From NCBI RefSeq assembly GCF_004323635.1, contig NZ_CP036515.1, forward strand, positions 4,155,501-4,219,500: 64,000 nucleotides of DNA, given 5' to 3'. Of this stretch, positions 1 to 10,000 are shown piece by piece. The stretch is from Lichenihabitans psoromatis (GTDB lineage: Bacteria > Pseudomonadota > Alphaproteobacteria > Rhizobiales > Beijerinckiaceae). A model generated the notes under the pieces. That model made no database searches, was not told the DNA's origin, and was given only the letters and a program-made list of their open reading frames with translations. Positions within the stretch are counted from its first letter, which is position 1. The number at the start of each line of letters is the position of its first letter. A program made the position numbers and the translations under genes.

Positions 1-1
1 G

Positions 2-379
2 CTGGTGCTGCTCGACAATGGCGGTTTTGGGTGCATCAACCGGCTGCAGAAGGCGACCGGCGGCGCGGCGTTCAACAACCTTCTGGCGGATTCCAAACAC
101 GTCACGCTCCCGCTCCTCGATTTTGCCGCGCATGCTCGCAGTCTGGGGGCCGAGGCCGTGAAAGTCTCGGGCATCGCGGATCTCGAGACGGCTCTGCACA
201 GAGCCCGCAGCGGATCGCGGACACAGGTGATCGTGATCGACACCGACGCCGCCCCAAGCACGGATGCGGGCGGCGCATGGTGGGATGTGGCGGTGCCGCA
301 AGTCTCTCAACGGCGCGAGGTCGAAGAGGCCCACGACACTTACGCGCGCCACCGCACCCACCAGCGTCTCGCGATCTGA
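2..379 (+). CDS. iolD: 3D-(3,5/4)-trihydroxycyclohexane-1,2-dione hydrolase, C-terminal part
   Basis: This is the C-terminal 125 residues of a thiamine-diphosphate-dependent enzyme, cut by the window start. The fragment begins in the ThDP-binding half (a DNGGFGCINRLQ stretch followed by NNLL) and ends with VIDTD and a short tail, as in IolD. IolD opens the ring of the diketo inositol intermediate to 5-deoxyglucuronate in myo-inositol catabolism. Identification rests on this segment plus the two genes that follow, iolE 27 bases downstream and iolB, which act before and after it in the same pathway. The three are almost surely co-transcribed. Confidence 0.9.
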   Translation: MVLLDNGGFGCINRLQKATGGAAFNNLLADSKHVTLPLLDFAAHARSLGAEAVKVSGIADLETALHRARSGSRTQVIVIDTDAAPSTDAGGAWWDVAVPQVSQRREVEEAHDTYARHRTHQRLAI

Positions 380-406
380 CGGTCAACCGAGAAGGACCTT
401 CGTCTC

Positions 407-1306
407 ATGTCACTTCGTATTGGCGCCAACCCGATCGGCTGGTCGAACGACGATCTCCTGGAGATCGGCGGAGACATTCCGCTCGAGACGTGTCTCGCCG
501 AAGCCCGGGAGGCCGGCTTCGTCGGTATGGAGCTCGGCAACAAATTCCCGCGGACCCCCGATGCCCTGAAGGCCGCTCTCGCGCCATTCGACATGGCGTG
601 CATCGGGGGCTGGCACTCGGTGGAGTTGCTCGAGCGCTCGGCCGAGGAGGAGTTCGCACGCGCCAAACCGCATCGAGACCTGCTGAAGGCGATGGGGACG
701 GACGTCTTCATCGTGGCAGAAACCTCGAACGCGATCCACGGCCGGCGTGACATGCCGCTGTCGAACCGGCCCATCATGGAAGCGGGAGCCTGGGCGACTT
801 ACGGGACCCGCATGACGGACTTTGCCGAGCGCCTCGCGGCCGAGGGTTTCCGGCTCTGCTACCACCATCACATGGGAACGATCGTCCAGTCCGAGGCCGA
901 CATCGATGCCTTCATGGCCGCCACGACGCTTCCGGTGAATCTGCTGCTCGATACCGGGCATGCGACCTGGGGCGGCGCCGATCCGGCTGCCTTGGCCAAG
1001 CGATACAGGTCGCGCATCTCTCACGTTCATTGCAAGGACGTGCGACCCACCGTGCGGACCCGTGTCGAGGCAGAGGACTGGAGCTTCCTCGACGCGATCC
1101 TCGGCAAGGGCGACGACCTTGGGATCTATACGGTGCCCGGCGATGGCTGCGTCGACTATGTCGCCGTCTTCGAGGCGCTTTCGGGCTATTCGGGCTGGGT
1201 CGTGGTCGAAGCCGAACAGGACCCGAACAAAGCCAATCCGCTCGCCTATGCGAAAAAGGGCGTGGCCCATCTCAAGGCCGCGCTGCATGAGGCCGGCTTG
1301 GCTTAA
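407..1306 (+). CDS. iolE: Inosose dehydratase
   Basis: This 299-residue protein of the xylose-isomerase-like TIM-barrel family matches 2-keto-myo-inositol (inosose) dehydratase, which turns scyllo-inosose into the trihydroxycyclohexanedione used by IolD. Visible family features are the N-terminal IGANPIGWSNDD, a YHHHMGT metal-site segment near residue 150, LLDTGHATW near 178 and HVHCKDVR near 207, which carry the metal and substrate ligands. The length is usual for IolE. The start has a GAAGGA-type ribosome site 9 bases upstream. It lies between iolD and iolB in the same orientation. Confidence 0.94.
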   Translation: MSLRIGANPIGWSNDDLLEIGGDIPLETCLAEAREAGFVGMELGNKFPRTPDALKAALAPFDMACIGGWHSVELLERSAEEEFARAKPHRDLLKAMGTDVFIVAETSNAIHGRRDMPLSNRPIMEAGAWATYGTRMTDFAERLAAEGFRLCYHHHMGTIVQSEADIDAFMAATTLPVNLLLDTGHATWGGADPAALAKRYRSRISHVHCKDVRPTVRTRVEAEDWSFLDAILGKGDDLGIYTVPGDGCVDYVAVFEALSGYSGWVVVEAEQDPNKANPLAYAKKGVAHLKAALHEAGLA

Positions 1307-1340
1307 GCCGCCTGGACATTCCGCAAACGAGAACCGAGTC

Positions 1341-2147
1341 ATGTCGCAATCGCCCCTTTTGGTTCACCCCTCGGCGCCCGACCGGGATGGCCGCATCCAT
1401 GCCGTGACGCCAAAGAGTGCTGGCTGGACCTATGTCGGCTTCGAGGTCTACGATCTGGCGGCGGGATCGGCGCTCCGTCGCGAGACCGGCAGCACCGAAG
1501 TCTGCCTTGTGATCCTGTCCGGTCGCGCCACCATCACGGCCGGCGACAAAGACATCGGCACGATCGGCGAGCGCCACTCCGTCTTCGAGGGCTTACCGTG
1601 GTCGGTCTATGTCCCGGCCGGGTCGCAGTGGCAGGTCGTGGCAGAAGGGCCGTGCGAGCTGGCGGTCTGTGCCGCCCCCTCCTCCGGCGGCCGCCCGCCC
1701 GTCCTGATCGGCCCCGACAAGGTCGGACAGGAAACGCGCGGCAAGGGCAGCAACACCCGACATGTCCGCAATATCCTTCCCGACAGCAGTCCGATCGCCG
1801 AAAGCCTGCTGGTGGTGGAGGTCATGACGCCAAGCGGCAATTGGTCGAGCTATCCGCCCCATAAGCACGACCGCGACGCCTTGCCGGCCGAAAGCCTTTT
1901 GGAGGAGACCTATTATCATCGCCTCAACCCCAAACAGGGTTATGGCGTGCAGCGGGTCTATACGGACGACCGCTCGCTCGACGAGACCATGGCGTTCGGC
2001 GACCGAGACGTCGTGCTAGTGCCCCGCGGCTATCATCCGGTTGGGGCAGCCCACGGCTACGACCTGTTTTACCTGAACGTGATGGCCGGCCCGCAGCGGA
2101 TCTGGCGTTTTTACAACGACCCGGACCATGAATGGATGGTCGGCTAA
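1341..2147 (+). CDS. iolB: 5-deoxy-glucuronate isomerase
   Basis: The 268-residue protein is IolB, which isomerises 5-deoxy-D-glucuronate to 5-dehydro-2-deoxygluconate in inositol catabolism. It is a double cupin; the metal-binding part is visible as SSYPPHKHD near residue 173 followed by EETYYHRLNPKQG and a later VPRGYHPV near 230. The reading frame is open far upstream into iolE, but the ATG at 1341 gives the normal family start (SPLLVHP, then SAGWTYVGFEVY) and the normal length of about 270 residues. It sits 34 bases after iolE and closes the visible part of the iol operon. Confidence 0.93.
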   Translation: MSQSPLLVHPSAPDRDGRIHAVTPKSAGWTYVGFEVYDLAAGSALRRETGSTEVCLVILSGRATITAGDKDIGTIGERHSVFEGLPWSVYVPAGSQWQVVAEGPCELAVCAAPSSGGRPPVLIGPDKVGQETRGKGSNTRHVRNILPDSSPIAESLLVVEVMTPSGNWSSYPPHKHDRDALPAESLLEETYYHRLNPKQGYGVQRVYTDDRSLDETMAFGDRDVVLVPRGYHPVGAAHGYDLFYLNVMAGPQRIWRFYNDPDHEWMVG

Positions 2148-2217
2148 GCGCCGGCGTCTCCATATCCTCGCTTCAATTCGGCACCAGAGTAACGGCTCAC
2201 ACATCCGAGGGTCCGAC

Positions 2218-2436
2218 GTGAGCTTTCAACTGGTGCGTGCAACCGACGACGAAATCGTCGTCTGGCACACGGAACACGGTCATATCTACCTCTACGAAAT
2301 CCCGCCCAAAGCCCGTGACCTGACGATGCGCTGGTTCAAGAATATTCCCGACGCGACCCAGGATGCCGAAAGTCTGAAATCGGAAGCGCAGATTTATGCG
2401 ACCGAACAGTCCCGCATTCGGCGTCTGATCGGCTGA
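2218..2436 (+). CDS. Small hypothetical protein
   Basis: A 72-residue protein that I do not recognise. The GTG at 2218 is preferred to an in-frame ATG at 2128, which would overlap iolB and add an atypical basic stretch. The protein is hydrophilic with several aromatic residues (VVWHTEHGHIYLYE, then RWFKNIPDA) and no signal peptide or membrane segment. It lies 70 bases after iolB and 140 bases before dnaN on the same strand. Codon use and third-position GC fit the neighbours, so it is probably real, but its role is unknown. Confidence 0.55.
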   Translation: MSFQLVRATDDEIVVWHTEHGHIYLYEIPPKARDLTMRWFKNIPDATQDAESLKSEAQIYATEQSRIRRLIG

Positions 2437-2577
2437 ACCTGCATGATCGGCACGCTTTCGACCCGATGGGTCGGCGTTGCCGCTTGCGTAATTCCCAAAC
2501 TTTGGCAAAAGTCGCGGCCCCCGCGACGGCTTTGGCCGAAGCTGTGGCGATGTGTCTAAAGCGATCGGTGAGCCGCC

Positions 2578-3696
2578 ATGAAAGTCACTCTTGAACGCGC
2601 GGCCTTGTTGAAATCTCTCGGCCACGTCCATCGCGTCGTGGAACGACGGACCACAATCCCGATCCTGTCGAACGTGCTGATCCGCGCCGAGGCGGGTGCG
2701 CTGAAATTGAAAGCCACCGACCTCGATCTCGAAGTCACCGAGACGCTTCCGGCCGATGTGGGGCAGCCGGGCGCCACCACCCTGCCGGCCCATACGCTGC
2801 ACGATATCGTGCGGAAGCTGCCTGATGGCTCGCAGGTCACGCTGGAGATGACCGGCGACACAAGCCAGTTGGTGCTTCGCTCCGGCCGCTCGCGCTTCCA
2901 GTTGCAATGTCTGCCCGAGAGCGATTTCCCGGATCTGTCGGCCGGCGAACTCACGCACAGCTTCAAGCTCGTAGGTGCCCAGCTCAAGCAGTTGATCGAC
3001 AAGACTCAATTCGCGATCTCGACGGAGGAGACGCGCTATTACCTCAACGGCATCTACATGCACACGATGGAGGTCGAAGGCCGCGCCGTGATGCGGGTGG
3101 TGTCGACCGACGGACATCGACTGGCGCGGGTCGAGATCCCCGCCCCGGAGGGCTCGGTCGAGATGCCGGGCATCATCATCCCCCGGAAAGCCGTCTCCGA
3201 GATCCAGAAGCTGATCGAGGATCCGACCGCCGACGTCATGCTCGAACTCTCGTCGACCAAGATCCGCCTGACGTTCGGTGGCGTGATCCTGACCACCAAG
3301 CTGATCGACGGGACCTTCCCCGATTATGCCCGTGTGATCCCGACCGGCAACGACAAGTTTCTCACGGTCGAGAAGGGCCCGTTCGCGGCGGCCGTCGACC
3401 GCGTCTCGACGATTTCGTCGGAGCGTGGACGCGCCGTGAAGCTGGCGATTGCCGATGGCAAGCTCATCCTGAGCGTCACCAACCCGGATTCGGGCTCGGC
3501 CACCGAGGAACTCGACGTCGATTACGACGCCGCACCAATCGATATCGGCTTCAACGCGCGCTATCTGCTCGACATCACCGAGCAACTCGACAACGACACG
3601 GCGTTGCTGAAGCTGGCGGATTCAGGCTCGCCGACGCTGGTCCAGGATCGAGAGGGCGCTTCCGCCATCTACGTGCTGATGCCGATGCGGGTTTGA
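2578..3696 (+). CDS. dnaN: DNA polymerase III beta subunit (sliding clamp)
   Basis: The 372-residue protein is the processivity clamp that tethers the replicative polymerase to DNA. It starts with the usual MKVTLERAALLKSLGHVHRVVERR and carries the central HTMEVEG...VSTDGHRLA motif near residue 165-182 and the C-terminal YVLMPMRV that closes the third clamp domain. Length is normal for alphaproteobacteria. Its stop codon overlaps the proposed recF start. dnaA is not in the 2.5 kb upstream, where inositol genes lie instead; separation of dnaN from dnaA is not rare in this class. Confidence 0.97.
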   Translation: MKVTLERAALLKSLGHVHRVVERRTTIPILSNVLIRAEAGALKLKATDLDLEVTETLPADVGQPGATTLPAHTLHDIVRKLPDGSQVTLEMTGDTSQLVLRSGRSRFQLQCLPESDFPDLSAGELTHSFKLVGAQLKQLIDKTQFAISTEETRYYLNGIYMHTMEVEGRAVMRVVSTDGHRLARVEIPAPEGSVEMPGIIIPRKAVSEIQKLIEDPTADVMLELSSTKIRLTFGGVILTTKLIDGTFPDYARVIPTGNDKFLTVEKGPFAAAVDRVSTISSERGRAVKLAIADGKLILSVTNPDSGSATEELDVDYDAAPIDIGFNARYLLDITEQLDNDTALLKLADSGSPTLVQDREGASAIYVLMPMRV

Positions 3697-4871
3697 GGGC
3701 GGCCACCCGCTTCCCAACGATCCGACGGCTGATCCTCGCCGATTTTCGGTCCTATGCGGCCCTCGATATCCGGGTCACCGGCCAGATGGTTCTGCTGACC
3801 GGCGACAATGGCGCTGGAAAGACCAATCTGCTCGAAGCGTTGTCGATGCTGACGCCGGGCCGCGGTTTGCGGCGGGCCGACGCCGCCGATCTCGCGCGCG
3901 CCGGCGGTTCCGGTAATTGGGCCGTCTCGATCGAGCTCGACGACAGCGATCATCATGGCGCGTCGGTGCGGCAAATCGGAACCGGGATCGAAACCAGCGA
4001 GGGGTCGACGGCCCGGCGCTGCCGGATCGATCGCGCCGTCGTACCGTCCGCGAAATCCTTCGCGGATCATCTGCGCGTCGTCTGGCTTACGCCCGCGATG
4101 GATGGTTTATTCGCCGGCCCGGCCACGGAGCGTCGCCGCTTTCTGGATCGGATCGTGCTCACGGTCGACGCCGACCATGCGACACGCGTCAATGCCCTCG
4201 ATCGCGCGCTCCGCAACCGCAATCGCATTCTTGAGGATGGACGCGCCGGATCCTTGAACCGCGCCTGGGCCGAGGCGGCCGAACACGAAGTCGCCGGGCT
4301 CGGGGTCGCGGTCGCGGCCGCACGGGCCGAAACGGTCGCTCGACTGGTCGCGCTGATCGCGGAGACACGGGACGACGCCTCCCCTTTTCCCTGGGCCGAC
4401 GTGATGCTGCGGGGCGATGTCGAGACCTTGCTGGAGCGCCATCCGGCCGTCGAGGTCGAAGACCTCTATCGAGACATGCTGCGGAGCAGCCGACCGCGCG
4501 ACATGGCCGCGGGGCGAACCAGTATCGGCCCGCATGTCTCGGATCTTCTCGTTCGCCACGGCCCGAAGGCGGTCGAGGCCGCCCGCGCCTCGACAGGTGA
4601 GCAGAAGGCACTCGTGGTCGGGCTGGTGCTGGCGCAGGCGCGGCTCGTCGCCTCGTTGAGCGGCATCGCGCCCATGATCCTGCTCGACGAGATCGCGGCG
4701 CATTTCGATCCCTCCCGGCGGCGCGCGCTATTCGCCGCGCTTCGGTCCCTCGGCGGGCAGGTCTTCATGACGGGAGCCGACCCGGTTGCCTTCGGAGATG
4801 CGGGCGCCATCACGCGGTTGACGGTCGAGGCTGGATCGATCCGAGCAACACCCGATGATGCGCCCATGTGA
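3693..4871 (+). CDS. recF: DNA replication and repair protein RecF
   Basis: RecF is an SMC-like ABC ATPase that helps load RecA at gapped DNA through RecOR. The frame has no ATG before the Walker A motif (GDNGAGKTN, about residues 37-45), so the start is taken as the TTG at 3693, which overlaps the dnaN stop in the sequence TTGA. This gives 392 residues and the expected N-terminus (RRLILADFRSYAALDI). The signature STGEQKALVVGL lies near residue 297 and Walker B MILLDEIAAHFD near 326. The overlap implies translational coupling with dnaN. The start choice is an inference; the identity is firm. Confidence 0.93.
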   Translation: MRAATRFPTIRRLILADFRSYAALDIRVTGQMVLLTGDNGAGKTNLLEALSMLTPGRGLRRADAADLARAGGSGNWAVSIELDDSDHHGASVRQIGTGIETSEGSTARRCRIDRAVVPSAKSFADHLRVVWLTPAMDGLFAGPATERRRFLDRIVLTVDADHATRVNALDRALRNRNRILEDGRAGSLNRAWAEAAEHEVAGLGVAVAAARAETVARLVALIAETRDDASPFPWADVMLRGDVETLLERHPAVEVEDLYRDMLRSSRPRDMAAGRTSIGPHVSDLLVRHGPKAVEAARASTGEQKALVVGLVLAQARLVASLSGIAPMILLDEIAAHFDPSRRRALFAALRSLGGQVFMTGADPVAFGDAGAITRLTVEAGSIRATPDDAPM

Positions 4872-4944
4872 CACGCGAATCGGACGATGGTTCGATCGCG
4901 TCCACCGTCGGAGAATCCCACAACTCGGGGACTTGCCAGATCGT

Positions 4945-4978
4945 CTTAGTTTCCGTTACGTCAGCTAAGCTCTTTTTG
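4945..4978 (+). terminator. Possible weak terminator after recF
   Basis: A short stem CTTAG / CTAAG (4945-4949 with 4965-4969) is followed at once by CTCTTTTTG. The stem is only 5 bp with a 15-base loop, so this is at best a weak intrinsic terminator for the dnaN-recF transcript. Confidence 0.3.
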
Positions 4979-5371
4979 TCTTACGACTGATATGAACGCG
5001 TTCTAGAGCAGCGTCGATCTTGGTCAATCGTGTGGGCGTTGACGATGCCTCTCTCGTGGGGCGCGTCGAGATATGATGGGCGGGGCCGAACGGCCCGTCG
5101 GCGATCGGGGCTGGATCGCGATGGGTTCGACGGGTCTGGCTGGGTGAGGCGCGGCATGCAGCGATCGCTGGGTGTTGCATGCGCGAATGGTGGACATACG
5201 GGTCGCCGCGGGTGAGATCATTGCCGCGACGACGACAAGCATGCGTTGCGACAGACTGCAAAGCCGCATCGAGACGGAACCGGCTCACGGTTCGATGATC
5301 TCGATGAGGCCGCAACCGAAGCCTGAGGGGGCGCCGGCTTCGGGTTTATGCCCCATGTGGAAAGGATCCTG
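4979..5371. other. Intergenic stretch without a recognised gene
   Basis: About 390 bases between recF and ugd. Several small open frames exist on both strands, but their translations are rich in Arg, His and Ser in the manner of shadow frames in GC-rich DNA, and none has a convincing start or a family resemblance. A GGGCCG-AA-CGGCCC palindrome lies near 5091-5104. The ugd promoter is presumably here, but no clear -35/-10 pair was picked out. Confidence 0.5.
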
Positions 5372-6709
5372 ATGCGTATCGCGATGATCGGGACAGGCTA
5401 CGTCGGTTTGGTGTCGGGAGCGTGTTTCTCGGAATTCGGCACCAATGTCGTTTGCGTCGACAAGGATGCGACGAAGATCGAGAATCTGAAGCGCGGCCAG
5501 ATGCCGATCTTCGAGCCGGGCTTGTCGGACCTCGTCGCCAACAACGTTCGGGCGGGACGCCTGTCGTTTTCCGGCGATCTGAAACCCGCCGTGGCGGGTG
5601 CGGGCGCGGTCTTCATCGCGGTCGGCACGCCCTCGCGACGCGGCGACGGACACGCCGACCTGTCCTATGTGTTTGCGGCCGCGGAGGAAATTGCCCACGC
5701 GCTGTCGGGCTATACGGTCATCGTGACAAAATCGACCGTGCCGGTCGGCACCGGGCGGCAGGTCGCCGACGTCATCGCCAAGGCGCGACCCGATCTCATG
5801 CTCGGGCGCGACTTCGACGTGGTCTCGAACCCCGAATTCCTGCGCGAGGGTTCGGCGATCAGCGACTTCATGCGCCCCGACCGCGTCGTGATCGGCACCA
5901 TGTCGAATGCCGATCGTGCCCGGGCGGTGATGCGCGAACTCTACCGCCCGCTTTATCTGTCCGAAACGCCGGTCCTATTCACCAAGATCGAGACCTCCGA
6001 GCTCATCAAATATGCCGCGAACTGTTTCCTCGCGACGAAAATCACGTTCATCAACGAGATCGCGGACCTCTGCGAAGCCGTTGGAGCGGACGTGCAGGAG
6101 GTGTCGAACGGCATCGGCCTCGACGGCCGCATCGGCAAGAAATTCCTGCATGCGGGTCCCGGCTATGGCGGATCCTGCTTCCCGAAAGATTGCATGGCGT
6201 TGATCCGCACCGCGCGCGAAACGGGAACGCCGATCACCATCGTCGAGACCGTGTCGGCCATCAACGACGCCCGCAAACTCAAGATGGCCGATCGCGTCGA
6301 AAGCGCGATGGGCGGATCCCTTACGGGCAAGCGCCTGGCGGTGCTCGGCCTCACCTTCAAGCCCAACACGGATGATATGCGCGACAGCCCGAGCCTTGCG
6401 ATCGTGCCGGCGCTGGTCAGCAAAGGCGCGGTCGTCCGGGTCTACGACCCCGAAGGCATGGACGAAGCCCGCAAGGTCATCGGCGATGTCGAATGGGCCA
6501 GCGACACCTACGATGCACTCGACGGCGCCGATGGCGTCGTCTTCATCACGGAATGGAATGAATTCCGTTCGCTCGATTGGGCGCGTGTCGCCAAGCTGAT
6601 GCGCGGCCGCGTCGTGGTCGATCTTCGCAACATCTACGCCCCGGATCGGGTCGCGGATGCCGGCTTCACCTATCACTCGCTGGGCCGAGCATCCGTGTCG
6701 CCCCAATGA
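5372..6709 (+). CDS. ugd: UDP-glucose 6-dehydrogenase
   Basis: This 445-residue enzyme oxidises UDP-glucose to UDP-glucuronate with two NAD+, supplying precursors for exopolysaccharide and lipopolysaccharide. The N-terminal Rossmann motif is MRIAMIGTGYVGLVSG, and the catalytic cysteine is about residue 269 in PGYGGSCFPKD. GLTFKPNTDDMRDSPS near residue 328 opens the C-terminal UDP-binding domain. The ATG at 5372, preceded by AAAGGA, is chosen over an in-frame ATG 24 bases upstream because it gives the exact family start. A UDP-glucuronate 4-epimerase 6 kb downstream could use the product. Confidence 0.95.
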   Translation: MRIAMIGTGYVGLVSGACFSEFGTNVVCVDKDATKIENLKRGQMPIFEPGLSDLVANNVRAGRLSFSGDLKPAVAGAGAVFIAVGTPSRRGDGHADLSYVFAAAEEIAHALSGYTVIVTKSTVPVGTGRQVADVIAKARPDLMLGRDFDVVSNPEFLREGSAISDFMRPDRVVIGTMSNADRARAVMRELYRPLYLSETPVLFTKIETSELIKYAANCFLATKITFINEIADLCEAVGADVQEVSNGIGLDGRIGKKFLHAGPGYGGSCFPKDCMALIRTARETGTPITIVETVSAINDARKLKMADRVESAMGGSLTGKRLAVLGLTFKPNTDDMRDSPSLAIVPALVSKGAVVRVYDPEGMDEARKVIGDVEWASDTYDALDGADGVVFITEWNEFRSLDWARVAKLMRGRVVVDLRNIYAPDRVADAGFTYHSLGRASVSPQ

Positions 6710-7046
6710 TCGCTCCGCTGCGCGTTACGTAGCGTTGGCATAACTATTGCTTGCGATAATTAAAGACGGATAGGCCAACGAGAAAGTAGAGAAGCTTTTA
6801 AATCGATGTGAAAAGACAATCCATGCGAGCCATTTACATGAGATTGCCATCAGTGATAAATAGATCCAAGCTTAAATCGAAATAGATGTGATTTAGAATC
6901 GTCGGCGCATCTGGATCAGTAGCGATGTTGTTATACGTTGCTGCGCGACCATGCGTCAGACGATCCTCGATCATCAGTGCGATCGGCGTGATCGCCGCAT
7001 CAGACCGGGCTGCGACTGGCCTAGCCAATAAGGGGTTGAACGTAGC
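6710..7046. other. AT-richer intergenic region before the large glycosyltransferase gene
   Basis: A 337-base gap whose first half (about 6735-6900) is clearly richer in A and T than the surrounding DNA, for example around GCGATAATTAAAG near 6753. No convincing gene is seen. It probably holds the promoter and 5' untranslated region of the glycosyltransferase gene; AAGGGG at 7031-7036 is the likely ribosome site for its GTG start. Base composition unlike the flanks could mark a transferred or polysaccharide-cluster segment. Confidence 0.45.
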
Positions 7047-10000
7047 GTGGCGACAGACGACATCGACCCGACCGATCCTCTCTCGACGATCCGAAGCAGC
7101 GGCCTGTTCGACGGCAAATTCTATTCCGACACCTATTGGGATATTGCCCAGGCCGGCATTGATCTCGCCGAGCATTTCTATCTCTGGGGTTTTCGAGAAA
7201 ATCGGCGTCCCAATGTCATTTTCGACACGGCGTGGTATCGCGACCACCACCTCGCCGATCAGCCCGATCTCAATCCGCTGCAGCATTATATCGAGGTTGG
7301 GGCCAAGCAAGGCCTTCTGCCCGGTCCGCTGTTCGATGCCCAATGGTATCGCGAAACCCACAAGCTCGGGGACGCGGTCGACGCATTATCCCACTATATC
7401 CAGCACCGGATCGGCCCCTTCAGCCCGGTTGCCGAGTTCGACGCGGTCTATTACCTCAAAACCTATCCCGATATTGCGGCGGCGGGCATCGACCCGTTTC
7501 AGCACTATATCAACTATGGCTACCGCGAGAGCCGGAATCCGTCGGCGAATTTCGACACGGATTTTTACATCAAGCGCTATCTCGACGGAAAATTCGAGCA
7601 AAACCCGCTTGTCCATTATCGGCAGAACCGCGGCGCGGGCTTCCTGCCTCATGCGTCCGAGGACGACGCGACGATCCCGGCCAATGTCAAGCGCTTCACC
7701 AAGGCCGGCCCCGCTTTCGAGGAGGCGAGACCCATTGCCGGGAGCGTGCCGCGCCGGGGCAAAGTGCTGGCCTATTATCTGACCCAGTTTCATGCCTTCC
7801 CCGAAAACAACAAATGGTGGGGAACGGGCTTCACCGAATGGACCAACATCGCGCGAGGACTGCCGCGTTACCACGGCCATTTCCAGCCCCGCGTGCCACG
7901 CGACAACGGATTCTATTCGCTTGCCGACAAGGAAACGATGCGGAAGCATGTGGCTCAGGCCAAGGCTGGCGGCATCTATGGTTTCGTCTTCTACTATTAT
8001 TGGTTCAACACGAAGCGTCTGATGGAAAAGCCGCTCGAGGATTTCCTCGCGACGCCCGACATCGACATGCCGTTCTGCCTGATGTGGGCCAACGAAGATT
8101 GGACCCGCCGCTGGGATGGGCTCGAGGGCGAGGTTCTTATCTCGCAGGGTTATAGCGAGGATGACGACGTCAAACTCGTCGCCGACTACACCCGACACTT
8201 TAAGGACCCGCGCTACATCCGCCTGCAGGGCCGCCCGTTGCTGATGATCTACCGTCCGAGCATCATCCCGGACACGAAGGCAGCGATCGAGCGGTGGCGG
8301 ACCCTGTTCCGCCAGAATGGTGGTGAAGATCCGATCATCGTCATGAGCCAGAGCTTCGACGATTTCGATCCCCGCAAATTCGGCCTCGACGGCGCGATCG
8401 AGTTTCCGCCGCATAAGCTGACCAAGCTGACGGCGCCGATCAACAAGAGCCTCAACTATCTCGACGATACGTTCTCGGGCCGGGTCTATGCCTATGAGGA
8501 CGTCATGAGCGTCTCGATGAACGAGGCGCCGTCGGACTTCCCGCTGATCAAGACGGTTGTTCCCAGTTGGGACAATGACGCGCGTCGCCAAGGCTCCGGG
8601 CTCGTGATCCACGGGTCGACGCCGACCCTTTACGAGTTCTGGCTCTCGCAGTTGATCGACGCCGCTCAACGCAAACCCTTCTTCGGTGAACCACTGGTTT
8701 GCGTGAACGCCTGGAACGAGTGGTGCGAAGGCGCCTATCTCGAACCGGACCTGCATTTCGGCTCCGCTTATCTGAATGCAACCGCGCGGGCAGCAGCCGG
8801 CGTCACGCAATTCTCCAAGCGTCCTCGACTGCTGCTGATCGGGCACGACGCTTTCCCGAGCGGTGCGCAATTGCTGATGCTGAATATCGGGCGAACACTC
8901 CGCCAGGCGTTCGGGGTCGAGGTCGAATTCATCCTGCTGCAAGGCGGCAAGCTGGAAGCCGAATACCGCCTGATTGCACCCACGACGCTCTGCCCCGATA
9001 AAGACAAGCTCGTTCAGAAACTCACCGAGTTGAAGGAGCGTGGCTTCAGTGCCGCCATCGCCAACACCAGCGTCGCGGGACATGCCGCCACCTCGGCCGT
9101 GGAGGTCGGGTTCCGCACGATCCTCCTGGTCCACGAATTACCCCGTATCCTGCGCGAGAAGGGGTTGATGCCGTCAGCGCGCTCGGGGTTGATGTCGGCC
9201 GACAAGGTCGTGTTTGCAGGCGCCTACATCCAAGACAAGCTGCTCGAAGCGCTGAATGTCCCCGTTTCAAACCGTTTCGCGATCCGGCCGCAAGGCACAT
9301 ACAAGACCCTGAAACGGAATGATGGATTCGGCAAAGCTCTTCGCGACGGGCTCGGCATGGCACCCGGCAGCCGGCTGATTCTCGGCATGGGTTATGGCGA
9401 TCTTCGCAAGGGATTCGACCTGTTCCTCCAGGTCTGGCGCCTGCTGCAGATCTCGGATTGCGACATCCACTTCTGCTGGGTCGGGAGCATCGATCCGGGC
9501 TTGCGGGACTGGTTATCGGTCGAGATCTCCGATGCGGAGAAGACCGGCACGTTCCACATGGCCGGCTATCGCGCCGACGTTGAAGGTTTCTTTTCGGCCG
9601 CGGATGGCCTCGTGCTGACCTCACGCGAGGATCCCTTCCCAACCGTCGTGCTCGAAGCCATGAGCGTCGATATTCCTGTCTTCGCCTTTGAAGGCACAGG
9701 CGGCATTCCGGACTTCCTTCGGCAATATGGCATCGGTTACGTCGCGCCCTATGCCGACGTCACCGCCATGGCGACGAACCTTGCCGACGTGCTGAACGAG
9801 GCGCCGGATCGCGGCTTGTTGGACCGGGCACGTGAGATCGTCGCGAGCCAGTTCGACTTTGCGGATTACGTCGAGGATCTGATGCATATGGCGCTGCCGC
9901 GCCTCATGAAAGTGTCGGTCATCGTCCCAAACTTCAACTATGCCCATTGCCTGCCCGAGCGTCTGGCGACGATCTTCATGCAGACCTATCCGGTCCACGA

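Noticed and set aside
2197-3585. A 462-codon open frame on the minus strand opposite dnaN
   Set aside because: It lies wholly over dnaN, its translation is rich in Arg, His and Asp in the way of antisense frames in GC-rich genes, and it resembles no family.
4965-5315. A 116-codon minus-strand frame in the recF-ugd gap
   Set aside because: Low-complexity Arg/His/Ser/Thr translation, no ribosome site, no family resemblance, and competing frames on the other strand.
7386-9134. A 582-codon minus-strand frame opposite the large glycosyltransferase
   Set aside because: Antisense shadow without recognisable domains or a ribosome site.
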